This document shows, in pieces, positions 15,988 through 26,966 of a stretch of DNA of 64,000 nucleotides. The DNA lies in contig OY762444.1 in assembly GCA_963665735.1 (NCBI GenBank), positions 1,364,001 through 1,428,000 of the forward strand, written 5' to 3'. Below the pieces are notes generated by a model. The model had not been told where the DNA came from, ran no database searches, and saw only the letters and a program-made list of their open reading frames with translations. This stretch comes from CATOSK01 sp963665735. Its GTDB lineage: Bacteria; Chloroflexota; Dehalococcoidia; Lucifugimonadales; UBA3495. The position numbers were made by a program, and so were the translations under genes. Each line of letters starts with the position of its first letter. The first letter of the stretch is position 1.

Positions 15988-18931
15988 CAGCATCCCTCCC
16001 CAGCAGGATTGCCAGCACGCGCTTGACGGCCCGGCTCCTTTCTTCCGTGGGGAGTCCGACAAGCGCCCGGTACAGGGCCGTCCGTAGCCGTCTTTCCTGG
16101 TCAGCGCTGACGGCGGCGTTGGGAAAGCGCCCAAGGAGCGACTCGGCTTCCCGCGCCAAGTCCATTACATTGACTCCCGCAGCGCCAATGTGTGGGTCGT
16201 CTTTGAACGCCCAATAGACTGCGAACGCTTGGGGATTAAGCCCGCTGTCCTTTTTCGACTTGACTGCCGCCTCTTTTTCCCTGGCCAACTCAACCAACAG
16301 GTCCATCGCCGCCAGGCCCGTGGTGGCGCGGTCTTCCAGGTCCTTCAGGATGTGTTCCGCCCGTTCCTTCAAGGGTCTCAGGACAGAACCCATTTCCGGG
16401 TCGTTAACGGCTTCGCGTTGCAGGCCCCGCACCAGGTTGAAGACCTTGGCCTCGTCGGAGCCTTTTCCCTCCCGTAGCGCGTTCAGCGTCGGCACATCGA
16501 AGGTAACGATTTTCGTCAGGTAGCCCAAGCCTTGCTGGGCGGACCTCTCCTGAACCATTCGACTCGTCTTCTTGGCAAGGTCAGCCGCGTCAGTCACACC
16601 GGTCGCGTAAGCGCCCCGCACAGCCATGTAGAGCTGGGCCAGTTGCTTGAACGTCTCCATATCGTCCCGTAATTCCGCCGAGGGTGACAGTATCTCCCAA
16701 AGGGCCTCAATGTCCTTATAGGCTTCGAAGAAGGCTTTGCGATTCTCCGGGTCCAGTAAACGCCCGAACACTACTTGCTCCAATCGCTCATCTTCGGCGC
16801 TGTCGCCCAGTTCATCAAGATAGTTTGTCCTGGCATCAGCTAACCGTTCCCGAAAGTCCGTCAACAACTCGTCCAAGCCTTCAATGGCCCCGCTAACGTC
16901 GGACGAGTCGAATCGCAGCGCTTTCCTCAGTTCCTGGAGGACGCCCACAAAGTCAACCACCAATCCCACCCGCTTGCGGTTGCCCTCCGGGTCAATGTAG
17001 GGGCGATTGACGCGGGCTATGGCCTGCAACAGCACGTGGTCCCGCATCGGTTTGTCCAGATACATACAATAGAGCAGCGGGGCATCGTAGCCCGTCAACA
17101 GCTTGTCGGTAACTATAAGCAGCTTCGGGTCCTCTCCGGCCTTCTTGAAATCGGAACGCGCGTCCTCCTCCCGCTGCGGAGACAGTTGCAATTCCGCCAC
17201 CAGGGGGCGGACAACGGCGTCTCTGGTGTCCTCGGTATAGACCGGCGCCGACCACTCCGGCGGCAGCAGCTTATCCAACGCCTGCTTGTACTTGGCGCAG
17301 GCCTCCCGGTTCACCCCCACCAGGAACGCCTTGTATCCCAGGGGCATCACGTTTTCCTGAAAGTGCTGGGCGACGAAAGCGGCAACCTTCTCTATCCGGT
17401 CGTCCGCGGTGAGGAACGTGCGCAGACCGACGGCCCGATCCAGGACCCGGTTGAGTTCGTCAACGTCGGTAACGCCTTCCATTTCAGCCAGGGCAAAAAA
17501 TTCCTTGTCCAACTGGTCCATTGGGACGGTGACGCTCATCTCGCTGGGCGCCATCATGTGACGGATGGGCAGCGTCGTCTCGTCCTCGATGGACTCGGCG
17601 ATGGTGTACTTGTCCAGATAACCCTGGTCGTCCTCAACGCCGAAAATCCTGAAGGTGCCCTCCCCGTGGTCAGTCCTGGCTATGGGCGTGCCGGTGAAGC
17701 CGACGATGGTGGCGTTGGGCAGCGCCGCCATCAGATAGGTGCCCAAGTCCTTGGCTACGGAGCGATGGGCCTCGTCAATGAACACATAGATATTGTCGCG
17801 GGTATTGGCGTTCCCCTCAATTCCCTCGAACTTGTGAATCATGGACAGAATCAAACCCCGTTTGTCCGTCCGTAGCAGTTCCCTCAGTTCCGCCCTGGAA
17901 CCGGCCTGCCATACCGGAATGTCCTGCTGCTGCATCTCCCCCAACAATCGCTCCACCCATCCATTGAGCTGCCCCTCCAGTTCCGTCCGGTCCACCACCA
18001 CAACCACGGTGGGATTCTGAAACTCATCCTTGCGTTCCAGGACAATGCGGGCGGCGGTTAGCAGGGTGAAGGTCTTGCCCGACCCCTGGGTGTGCCAGAT
18101 GAGACCCCGCCGTTTCGTTGGCTCCGCGCAGCGCTCCACGATGCGGTCAACGGCCCGCCGCTGGTGCTGGCGCAGCGCCGATTTCCTGGTCTCCCCATCC
18201 TCAACGTAGAAAAGTATCCAGTCCCGCAGAGTCCGCAGGAAGTCCGTCGGCTCAAAGAAGGACTGCACGGCGAAACGGTAGCTTTCCTCCGGCCGTTCCT
18301 TCCATCGGGCCATGTAGCGGCGCGACACGTTCCAGGTGACGCCGTACCAGTAATCCAAAAGATGCGTTACATTGAAAAGCTGCGCCGCCCCCACCAATTC
18401 CGGCGTTTCCCTTTCATAGCGCTGCAACTGCCCGATGCCCCGCTCGATGGCGCCGGCGTCCTTGGGGTTCTTGTTCTCCACAATAGCGACGGGAACGCCG
18501 TTGGCCAGGAACATCACGTCGGCCCGGTTCCCCTTGCGGGCCGGCGGCTTCAGCGTCCATTCCCAGGTAACTTGCAGGACGTTGGCCCCCGGCGTCTCAA
18601 AGTCAACGAGCGTTACCGGACGGTGGCGCCGCTCCGCCTCGTCGTACCACTGCCGTTCTCCCCGCAGCCAGGCCAGTGTCTCCCGGTTGCCCTCGATGGT
18701 CGGCGGCAGCGATTCCAGCCGCTCGATAACCCCCCGCACAGCGTCGCCGGTCAGCCAGGGATTGAACCGGCCCAGGGCCGCCTCCAGTTCCCCCCGGAAC
18801 AGCAGCCCCGCCGTACCTCCGCGCAAGGCCACGGCATCCTTTGGCGGCACCGGAACCCAGCCGACTTCCGCCGCGTGACGAATCATCGGCATCTGAACGG
18901 TGGCGGATTCGGTAATCTGGAACGCGGTCAT
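15974..18931 (-). CDS. hsdR: Type I restriction enzyme, endonuclease/translocase subunit HsdR
   Basis: 985 residues from the ATG at 18931 (GGAGAG upstream); a TTG seven codons earlier lacks a ribosome site. The N-terminal PD-(D/E)xK nuclease shows D138 and E152-N-K154 (RADVMFLANGVPVAIVENK). The helicase core begins with Walker A QGSGKT (near 285), then IDEAHRS and VGFTGTPIA. A C-terminal helical region follows. It cuts DNA after ATP-driven translocation in an R2M2S complex with the HsdM and HsdS encoded upstream. It is separated from hsdS by a toxin-antitoxin pair on the opposite strand, so it probably needs its own promoter in the short gap at 18932-19000. Confidence 0.96.
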   Translation of the reverse strand: MTAFQITESATVQMPMIRHAAEVGWVPVPPKDAVALRGGTAGLLFRGELEAALGRFNPWLTGDAVRGVIERLESLPPTIEGNRETLAWLRGERQWYDEAERRHRPVTLVDFETPGANVLQVTWEWTLKPPARKGNRADVMFLANGVPVAIVENKNPKDAGAIERGIGQLQRYERETPELVGAAQLFNVTHLLDYWYGVTWNVSRRYMARWKERPEESYRFAVQSFFEPTDFLRTLRDWILFYVEDGETRKSALRQHQRRAVDRIVERCAEPTKRRGLIWHTQGSGKTFTLLTAARIVLERKDEFQNPTVVVVVDRTELEGQLNGWVERLLGEMQQQDIPVWQAGSRAELRELLRTDKRGLILSMIHKFEGIEGNANTRDNIYVFIDEAHRSVAKDLGTYLMAALPNATIVGFTGTPIARTDHGEGTFRIFGVEDDQGYLDKYTIAESIEDETTLPIRHMMAPSEMSVTVPMDQLDKEFFALAEMEGVTDVDELNRVLDRAVGLRTFLTADDRIEKVAAFVAQHFQENVMPLGYKAFLVGVNREACAKYKQALDKLLPPEWSAPVYTEDTRDAVVRPLVAELQLSPQREEDARSDFKKAGEDPKLLIVTDKLLTGYDAPLLYCMYLDKPMRDHVLLQAIARVNRPYIDPEGNRKRVGLVVDFVGVLQELRKALRFDSSDVSGAIEGLDELLTDFRERLADARTNYLDELGDSAEDERLEQVVFGRLLDPENRKAFFEAYKDIEALWEILSPSAELRDDMETFKQLAQLYMAVRGAYATGVTDAADLAKKTSRMVQERSAQQGLGYLTKIVTFDVPTLNALREGKGSDEAKVFNLVRGLQREAVNDPEMGSVLRPLKERAEHILKDLEDRATTGLAAMDLLVELAREKEAAVKSKKDSGLNPQAFAVYWAFKDDPHIGAAGVNVMDLAREAESLLGRFPNAAVSADQERRLRTALYRALVGLPTEERSRAVKRVLAILLGRDADVDR

Positions 18932-19000
18932 TCCCAACTCTCCAATTGACAAGGCTCAACATTAGCTACATCATTAGCCAAGCATTTCAAGGAGCCGGCT

Positions 19001-19234
19001 ATGGCAACCGTCAACGTACACGAGGCAAAAACCCACCTGTCCCGCCTACTGGCGCAGGTGGAGGCCGGCGAGGAAGTCATCATCGCCCGCAACGGCAAGC
19101 CCGTCGCCCGCCTGGTAGCCGTACAGCCGCGGGGCAAACGGCAACCCGGCGCCTTGAAAGGCTTGATAAGAATTGACGACAGTTTCTTCGACCCGCTACC
19201 CGAGGAGGAGTTGAGAGCTTGGGAAGGCGGGTAA
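19001..19234 (+). CDS. Phd/YefM-type antitoxin
   Basis: 77 residues. MATVNVHEAKTHLSRLLAQV is the usual Phd/YefM DNA-binding start, followed by EEVIIARNGKPVARLVAV. The C-terminal third (DDSFFDPLPEEELRAWEG) is the acidic segment that typically covers the toxin. AAGGAG lies upstream of the ATG. The toxin gene starts 3 bases after the stop. As in the family, it should neutralise the PIN nuclease and repress the pair's promoter. Confidence 0.92.
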   Translation: MATVNVHEAKTHLSRLLAQVEAGEEVIIARNGKPVARLVAVQPRGKRQPGALKGLIRIDDSFFDPLPEEELRAWEGG

Positions 19235-19237
19235 ACT

Positions 19238-19624
19238 GTGGACTTGCTGCTAGACACCCACGCGTTTATCTGGTGGTCTGAGGATAACCGCAGATTGTCA
19301 CCGGCGGCCCGGCAGACGATTGGGGATGAGGAGAACCGGGCATTTATCAGCGCGGCGTCGGCTTGGGAGATTGCCACCAAGCACCGGCTGGGCAAGCTGC
19401 CGGAAGCGGCGGCGCTGGCCTTGGACATCCCCGGATCAATAATCAGCCAGAACTTTGAAGAACTGCCGATAACCGTAGATGACGCCTCCCGCGCCGGCGC
19501 TCTCCCTGGCCCCTTGCGGGACCCCTTCGACCGTATGCTCATAGCCCAAGCCATCGGTCTCAACCTTGTTCTGGTGTCCAACGAATCACTTTTCGACCGC
19601 TACGGCATTCGTCGCCTGTGGTGA
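19238..19624 (+). CDS. VapC-like PIN-domain toxin
   Basis: 128 residues from a GTG. PIN acidic residues are visible: D6 in LLLDTHAFIWW, Glu in SAWEIATK, and Asp in DPFDRMLIAQA; the last strand is LVLVSNESLFDRY. PIN toxins cut tRNA or other RNA and are held inactive by the partner antitoxin. The gene lies on the plus strand between hsdS and hsdR, which are both on the minus strand. Its last 65 bases overlap, tail to tail, the small minus-strand gene at 19560-19739. Confidence 0.92.
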   Translation: MDLLLDTHAFIWWSEDNRRLSPAARQTIGDEENRAFISAASAWEIATKHRLGKLPEAAALALDIPGSIISQNFEELPITVDDASRAGALPGPLRDPFDRMLIAQAIGLNLVLVSNESLFDRYGIRRLW

Positions 19625-19739
19625 AATAAGCCTCATCCTCTGCAACCTCTTCGTCCTCACTCAGCGAATCGTAATGCCGCAGTACCTCCTGTACGCGCTC
19701 CTCGTCCCATCCCGGTGGGAAATCGCTTGTCTTTTTCAT
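19560..19739 (-). CDS. Small acidic protein of unknown function
   Basis: 59 residues, starting MKKTSDFPPGWDEERVQEVL, rich in Asp and Glu in the middle (DSLSEDEEVAEDEAYF). A strong AAGGAGAGG lies 5 bases before the ATG, the main reason to call it real. Size and layout resemble antitoxin-like small proteins, but no partner toxin is seen beside it except the convergent VapC. Its 3' end overlaps vapC on the other strand. Confidence 0.6.
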   Translation of the reverse strand: MKKTSDFPPGWDEERVQEVLRHYDSLSEDEEVAEDEAYFTTGDECRSGRKVIRWTPEQG

Positions 19740-19912
19740 CGGCCTCTCCTTCTCATGCGCCGCCGCTTGCCCCACGACGCCTTGCATTGTCAAGTTTGAC
19801 CTCTCATAATGCACTCCAAAGGTTCCCCCCCGATGACAAGAGCCCAAGGGGCTCTCTCCCCCCAAGGGAGTAGTCGGGGGGGTCAATTGTTATTATCCGT
19901 CCATAGCAGCGT

Positions 19913-21089
19913 CTATTCCAAGCCCTCCACCCCCAACTCCCCCGCCCGTATCTCCCCGGTCATCAGCCCGTGCAACAGCGCCCGGAACAGCTCCTCCAAT
20001 ACCGCCCGCTTCCGCCGGTGCAGGTCTATCTTCCGGTCTATGGCGTCCAGAATGGCGACAATTTCTTGCTGCTCAACCAACGAAGGCGCAGGCACCGGGA
20101 ACCCCCTGAGTTTCCCAGCACTGATATTTGCCTGACTTACTCCACGACTGGCGAGCTTCTTCAGTTCGGCCTGCGCGGAGTCCCAATTAAGAAAATAATT
20201 GAGAAATTGCGGGTGAAGGCGATTTTCGTCAACTGCTACCCGTACCAAATACGAGGCGAACACTGCATTCGCGGACTGTTCGACTATCGCAGTTCTTCCC
20301 ACCAACTCATAGCTATTGGTGCGATTGAACAAAAGGTCATTCGGCTTGACACGGTAAGTATCGGCTGTTTCGTCGTCAATATCCACATACTGCAAATCAC
20401 GGAAAATGACTTTTCCATCATGCTGGCAGTTCATACGAAGGATTGGATAGGTTCCCGATTCTGCGCCTCGAATCGAAAGCCCGTATTGTATCTGATGGGC
20501 TAATTCGCCAATGGGACAAAATCCCCAACCCTCCGGCACCAACCCTATCTCCGTCTCTTTCTGCGCCTCCCCCCGCAACCCGCGGGTAAACAGCCTTTGC
20601 ATGGCGGCGCGTTTCATCTTGGCGCACACCTCTAACTGTTCGTCCTCCAATAACAGGGTGGATTCTATACTTTTGAGCACTTGCGCAATGCCTTGTTGTT
20701 CCTCCAGATACGGCGTCGGAATCTCTTTTTCTTTGAGAATTGTGAAGTGCCTGTTGTAACCGCGACTTGGAAGGTCAACTGCCCGACAAGCGTAGTAGAA
20801 AAACAGCGGGTCTATATCGGGCCTCGGCTTCAGCAGTTGGGTGCCGTCAGCCCCCCTTACGAAAGGGAAGTCAACGTACTTGAAAGTCCTCGTGTGGTCT
20901 CCGAAGACCACCACCGGAAGATTCGTGGAAATCAAGCCGCTATCGTCGTCCGTCCACCCGGCAATCAGACCTTGGCCTTGGTCCACTATCGGATAAGCGC
21001 CCGATGGTTGGTAATCACGCGCAAGAACCTTGGGAATCTTGCTCAGATTAAGGCGTTCCAAACAGTTTGCTACCGTTGCAGTTGACCAT

Positions 21090-21097
<8 letters not shown>
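19913..21097 (-). CDS. hsdS: Type I restriction specificity subunit HsdS
   Basis: 394 residues, with two target-recognition domains each followed by a conserved helix: TRD1 about 1-130 then LEEQQGIAQVLKSIESTLLLEDEQ, and TRD2 about 190-330 then LVEQQEIVAILDAIDRKIDLHRRKR. Each half reads one part of a split DNA target. The start ATG overlaps the hsdM stop by 8 bases, so M and S are coupled. No frameshift or truncation is seen. Confidence 0.95.
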
Positions 21098-22945
<1,848 letters not shown>

Positions 22946-22949
<4 letters not shown>

Positions 22950-22984
22950 AAATGCAGTATAACAAAGTGTCCATAAATGGGCAA
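22946..22984 (-). promoter_or_regulatory. hsdM promoter with two CCATAAATG boxes
   Basis: On the minus strand, TTGCCC (22984-22979), a 17-base spacer and TATACT (22961-22956) are followed 6 bases later by the hsdM ATG, so the mRNA should have almost no leader. Identical CCATAAATG boxes (as written on the plus strand) lie at 22946-22954, over the start codon, and 22971-22979, between the hexamers. They are candidate operators for the HTH of HsdM. Confidence 0.6.
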
Positions 22985-23033
22985 TCGAGTAGGCCGGCCT
23001 TCCCCTGACAATCGCATATCAGAGACTTGGCTA

Positions 23034-23134
23034 CCGTCATTCCGGCGAAAGCCGGAATCCAGAACATCCAGGCGCATCACAGCGTCCGCAACGGCAAGAT
23101 GTCCTGGATACCGGCCTGCGCCGGTATGACGATT
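23034..23134. repeat. REP-like doublet A
   Basis: A palindrome ATTCCGGCGAAAGCCGGAAT (23034-23066 with flanks) is followed after about 35 bases by an inverted relative with core ATACCGGCCTGCGCCGGTAT (23101-23134). The units face each other, with GTCAT on the outside and CCAG on the inside. Confidence 0.75.
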
Positions 23135-23193
23135 ATTTCACCTCCACTCTAACCGTCCCCCTGGCAGGGGGGATTGTTTTCGCGCCTTCGGGG

Positions 23194-25437
23194 TCAACCC
23201 GAACCCCCGTCCTGCAACGCTTTCCGCACCTTTTCCGCCGTTATCGGCAAGTCCGTTATCCGCACCCCCACGGCGTCATAGACCGCGTTGGCGATAGCCC
23301 CGGCCACCGGAATGTTGCTGCTCTCCCCGATGCCCTTGCTTTGGAAGGGGGCCGGGCCGCTTATCGGTTCCAACAGCACCGTCACCAACTCCGGGATGTC
23401 CTGCATCGTCGGCAGCTTGTAGTCCCCCATGCTCAACGTCGAAACTTGCCCCTCGTCGGTAAGCATTTCTTCCATCAGCGCATAGCCCAAGCCCTGCACC
23501 ACGCCGCCCTCAATCTGGCCCTGGTGTCCCACCGGGTTCAGCACCGTACCCACGTCATGCACGGTCACGAACTTGTTGAGCTTGACCTGTCCCGTTTCCG
23601 GGTCAACCTCTACCTCTGCCGCCTGGGTGCAGTAGGACGTTTCCTCCACCGGGGGCGATTCGTAGCGGTGGGAACCGGACACGGCCTCCCCGGTAGCGGC
23701 GACGGCCCGGGCCGCCACTTCTCCCATCGTCATCCCCGGCTGGCCGCCAGCCCCGGCGTTAAACCGTCCTTGGCGTAGTTGCACCGCATCGGTTTGCGCT
23801 CCCAGGTACTCGGCGGCCAGGACGGTCAGCTTGTCCCGCAAATCGGTGGCCGCTCCCAGGGCCGCCTGTCCAGCGGTGTAGGTGACTCGGGTGCCGCCCG
23901 GCCCCGACTCGAAAGCTACCGCGTCGGTGTCTCCCACTTCGATGGACACCTGCTCCACCGGCGTCGTGAGAATCTCGGCCACGATTTGCCGCATCACCGT
24001 CAAGGCTCCCGTTCCGGTGTCGAACAGGGACATGAACACCGTGATTTGCCCATCGCCGTCAATGGCGACGGTGGCCGACGACTCCCCCGACCCTTGGGAC
24101 TGGTCTCCCATCGCCAACCCTCGCCCGACGTAACTTCCCGTCTTGGGCGTGTCCCAACCCACGGCAGACGCCGCCCGTTCCAGCGTCTCGCCGGCCCGGA
24201 TGTTTTCCCAGGACTCCCCCACCGGCGAGGAATCGCCGGGTTGAAGGGCGTTAATCCGCCGGAACTGGTAGGCGTCCATGCCCAACTCTTTGGCAATCAT
24301 GTCGGTATGGGACTCCACCGCAAAGGCCACCTGGGGCTTGGCCGGCGCCCTCATGTGGCCGCAGGGGATGTTGTTGGTATAGACCATGTAGCTGTCAATC
24401 TGGACGTGGGGAATCCGGTACGGCCCGCCGCTGTGGTCGGCGCCCCGCAGATGCACCCGCGGCTTGAAAGCGCCGAAAGCGCCGCTGTTGAAAACGACGC
24501 GGGCCTGCCTGGCCCAAATGCGCCCGTCGCGCTTAACCCCCGTCCGCATGGTGATGACCCCCGGATGCCGCGGGTTGCCGGCCATGAATTCCTGAATATA
24601 GTCCATGACCATTTTCACCGGCCGGCCCGAATGTAGGGCGAGGTAGTAGCAGAGCGGCACGTCCATGAAGGAACCCTTGCCGCCGAAGTCGCCGCCGATG
24701 CTGCACGGGTTGATGCGGATTTGCCGCCGTTCCAGCCCCCAGACCGCCGCCAGTTGGTCGCGCAGCATGAACGGCCCCTTGTTGTTGGCCCAAATCTGCA
24801 CCCGCCCAGCGTCGTCTATCTCCACCACGCAGGCGTGGGGTTCGATGTACCCCTGGTGCGCCAGTTGGGTGGAAAAGGTATGCTCAAACACCAAGTCCGA
24901 CTCGGCGAAACCCTGCTCAATATCGCCCTTGCCCCAGGAGTTATGAGCGAAGACGTTGTTGATTTCCGAAGGCGGCTGGGGCAGGCCGGCGTATTGGGCC
25001 ATGTCCTGGTGCAGCGTCGGGGCCGAGTCCAGCATGGCCTCTTCCGGGTCGAAAACCGGTGGCAGTTCTTCGTACTGGACATCAATTTCCAGCAGCGCCT
25101 CTTCCGCCAATTCCGGGGATTCCGCTGCCACCGCCGCCACCTTGTCGCCGACGAATAGGACTTTGCCCCGCGCCAGCACGGGATGATCGCGCAGCAGCCG
25201 ACCGACGCGACGGTCGGGCAGGTCGTCCCCGGTCACCACCGCATAGACGCCCGGCATCGCCTTGGCCCTGGAAGTATCAATGCTGACGATGCGGGCGTGG
25301 GGATAAGGACTCCGCAGGGCCTTGCCCCAAAGCAGACCGGGCCGCTCCACGTCGGCGGCGTACAATGCCGCCCCCGAAACCTTGGCCGGCCCGGCGGCTT
25401 GGGGCACCGGCTGTCCGATAACCGAATAAGTCGTCAC
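23194..25437 (-). CDS. Xanthine dehydrogenase family molybdopterin-binding subunit
   Basis: 747 residues from a GTG with AGGAG upstream. It begins with the a/b hammerhead domain (GQPVPQAAGPAKVSGAALYAADV), followed by the molybdopterin-cytosine binding domain with GGDFGGKG near residue 250 and the late GIGESSNIPVAGAIANAVYDAVG segment. The family hydroxylates N-heterocycles, aldehydes or CO using a Mo centre. No FAD or [2Fe-2S] subunit gene adjoins it, unlike a standard three-gene operon, so the partners must be elsewhere. The CO-dehydrogenase AYRCSFR loop is not seen; the substrate is not known. Confidence 0.9.
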   Translation of the reverse strand: MTTYSVIGQPVPQAAGPAKVSGAALYAADVERPGLLWGKALRSPYPHARIVSIDTSRAKAMPGVYAVVTGDDLPDRRVGRLLRDHPVLARGKVLFVGDKVAAVAAESPELAEEALLEIDVQYEELPPVFDPEEAMLDSAPTLHQDMAQYAGLPQPPSEINNVFAHNSWGKGDIEQGFAESDLVFEHTFSTQLAHQGYIEPHACVVEIDDAGRVQIWANNKGPFMLRDQLAAVWGLERRQIRINPCSIGGDFGGKGSFMDVPLCYYLALHSGRPVKMVMDYIQEFMAGNPRHPGVITMRTGVKRDGRIWARQARVVFNSGAFGAFKPRVHLRGADHSGGPYRIPHVQIDSYMVYTNNIPCGHMRAPAKPQVAFAVESHTDMIAKELGMDAYQFRRINALQPGDSSPVGESWENIRAGETLERAASAVGWDTPKTGSYVGRGLAMGDQSQGSGESSATVAIDGDGQITVFMSLFDTGTGALTVMRQIVAEILTTPVEQVSIEVGDTDAVAFESGPGGTRVTYTAGQAALGAATDLRDKLTVLAAEYLGAQTDAVQLRQGRFNAGAGGQPGMTMGEVAARAVAATGEAVSGSHRYESPPVEETSYCTQAAEVEVDPETGQVKLNKFVTVHDVGTVLNPVGHQGQIEGGVVQGLGYALMEEMLTDEGQVSTLSMGDYKLPTMQDIPELVTVLLEPISGPAPFQSKGIGESSNIPVAGAIANAVYDAVGVRITDLPITAEKVRKALQDGGSG

Positions 25438-25596
25438 AACGCAACTCCTGAATACTCCCCCTTTGCGGGGAAAACGGTTTCGTAATTGGGCCAGTATAAC
25501 CCCTGCAACAAGCCAATCGCATCAAAGCTGATTGCCACCGCCCAGCCAGCCTTTCCACCGCCAAAACGCCCCCGTCACCGGCCCGCTAACGCCGTG

Positions 25597-25602
25597 TATA
25601 AT
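25597..25602 (+). promoter_or_regulatory. Candidate -10 box for the first PaREP1-like gene
   Basis: TATAAT at 25597-25602, 54 bases before the ATG at 25657. No clear -35 hexamer is visible. A CCCTGAGC...GAAGGG repeat copy lies between it and the gene. Confidence 0.35.
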
Positions 25603-25656
25603 GTTCCCAACCTACCGCCGGAACTTGCCCTGAGCCAAGCTGAAGGGAATGACCGC

Positions 25657-26226
25657 ATGACCGAAATAGTCATACCCCCGCTGCCCGAACCCGCCCCGGA
25701 AGGGCAAGAACACAGCGCTGAAGACCGCCTGACCATGAGCCGCCGGTTCATCATCCAGGCCGGCCGTGAAATCGAATCTGGCAACCGACTCCAGGCCGGC
25801 GAAAAAGCCTGGGGCGCGGTGGTGCAGCTCTTGAAAATGGTCGGCGAGCAAAGGGACTGGAAACACGGTTCCAACCGGCAGATTGAAAGCATCGGCCGCC
25901 AAATCCGTGCGGAATACCCCGACCTTGACTCCACGGCCCTCGGCAACGCTCTCCATGACGCTTACAGCATTGGACACGCCAATTTCTACGAGAACCGATG
26001 GGGTGACGAAACCATCAAGGGCGTAGTCGAAGACGTTGCTGAAGCCCTCCCGTCTCTAGAGCGTCTGGCAAACTCAGCGTGCGATACTCCCCGGTTCTTC
26101 GCCATATCCAGTACCAGCGCCCTGCGACGCTTGAAAGAAGTTACCGGCAACCCCAACTTAATTATCGGAGACGAATCCCCGGTAGGCTTCTCCAACCGCC
26201 ATTCTCCCCAAAACGTCCAAGAATAA
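25657..26226 (+). CDS. PaREP1-like (HEPN-type helical) protein, first of three
   Basis: 189 residues from the ATG at 25657. GAAGGG 9 bases upstream is part of a dispersed repeat that seems to serve as ribosome site. The central SRRFIIQAGREIESGNRLQAGEKAWGAV, then LGNALHDAYSIGHANFYENRW and IKGVVEDVAEALPSLERL, fit the PaREP1 helical-bundle family. The family is common in archaea, present in some bacteria and of unknown function, with similarity to HEPN domains. The C-terminal 40 residues are specific to this copy. Two closer relatives follow on the same strand. Confidence 0.7.
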   Translation: MTEIVIPPLPEPAPEGQEHSAEDRLTMSRRFIIQAGREIESGNRLQAGEKAWGAVVQLLKMVGEQRDWKHGSNRQIESIGRQIRAEYPDLDSTALGNALHDAYSIGHANFYENRWGDETIKGVVEDVAEALPSLERLANSACDTPRFFAISSTSALRRLKEVTGNPNLIIGDESPVGFSNRHSPQNVQE

Positions 26227-26284
26227 CCCTCCGCCGTCAGGGTTGACCGGGTAGCGCAACACCGCCGCCGAAGGAAATTACGAC

Positions 26285-26782
26285 ATGACTGCTCAACCGC
26301 CCCCCAGCACATCCGACTCTGACGACTACTTCGCCATTAGCAGCCAATTTGTCGTCCACGCCAGGGAACAACTGGAACAGGGAGACCGTCTCCAAGCCTC
26401 CGAAAAGGTCTGGGGCGCGGCCAATTACGCCCTGAAAGCCGTTGCCGTTCAACGCGGTTGGCGTCACCAGGGGCAGCGCACCATCTTTGCCATCGCCTAC
26501 CAACTGTCGGAAGAATCGCAAAACCCTTCCTATTCGTCGGGATTGTTGAGCGCCCAAGCCATCCATTACAACTTTTATGACGACTACCTGGACGAGGATT
26601 ACATAAGCAGGGGCATAGAATCCGTGGCGGATTACGTGGCGGAACTGGACCGGGTGCGGGCCGCGCCGCCCCGTCCCTTCACGGTCAGCAATCACCGGGA
26701 CCAGGACCGTCTGCGGCGACTGTTGGGCGAAACCCCCGCCATTGGCGCCCATTCCGAAACGGGATTCGTCCAGCCCGCCTAG
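26285..26782 (+). CDS. PaREP1-like protein, second of three
   Basis: 165 residues, with the same domain as its neighbour (QFVVHAREQLEQGDRLQASEKVWGAANYAL near residue 20; AIHYNFYDDYL near 95) and a C-terminal tail FTVSNHRDQDRLRRLLGE shared with the third copy. The second and third copies are almost identical over their whole length, so they arose by a recent tandem duplication. GAAGGAAA lies upstream of the ATG. No membrane segments. Confidence 0.72.
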   Translation: MTAQPPPSTSDSDDYFAISSQFVVHAREQLEQGDRLQASEKVWGAANYALKAVAVQRGWRHQGQRTIFAIAYQLSEESQNPSYSSGLLSAQAIHYNFYDDYLDEDYISRGIESVADYVAELDRVRAAPPRPFTVSNHRDQDRLRRLLGETPAIGAHSETGFVQPA

Positions 26783-26966
26783 TCTTGCCAACCAACCCCG
26801 CAAACCCGTCATTCCGGCGTGGGCCGGAATCCAGAAATCCTGACTGCCAGCTTTCCCTTCCGTGTTAAAATAGCAAAAATCCCTTCTCCCTTGATGGAGG
26901 GAGTCCACTATGGCGGTGACAAGTTAGCGCAGTGTCACCCCCGCAATCCGAGAAGGAATTTACGAT

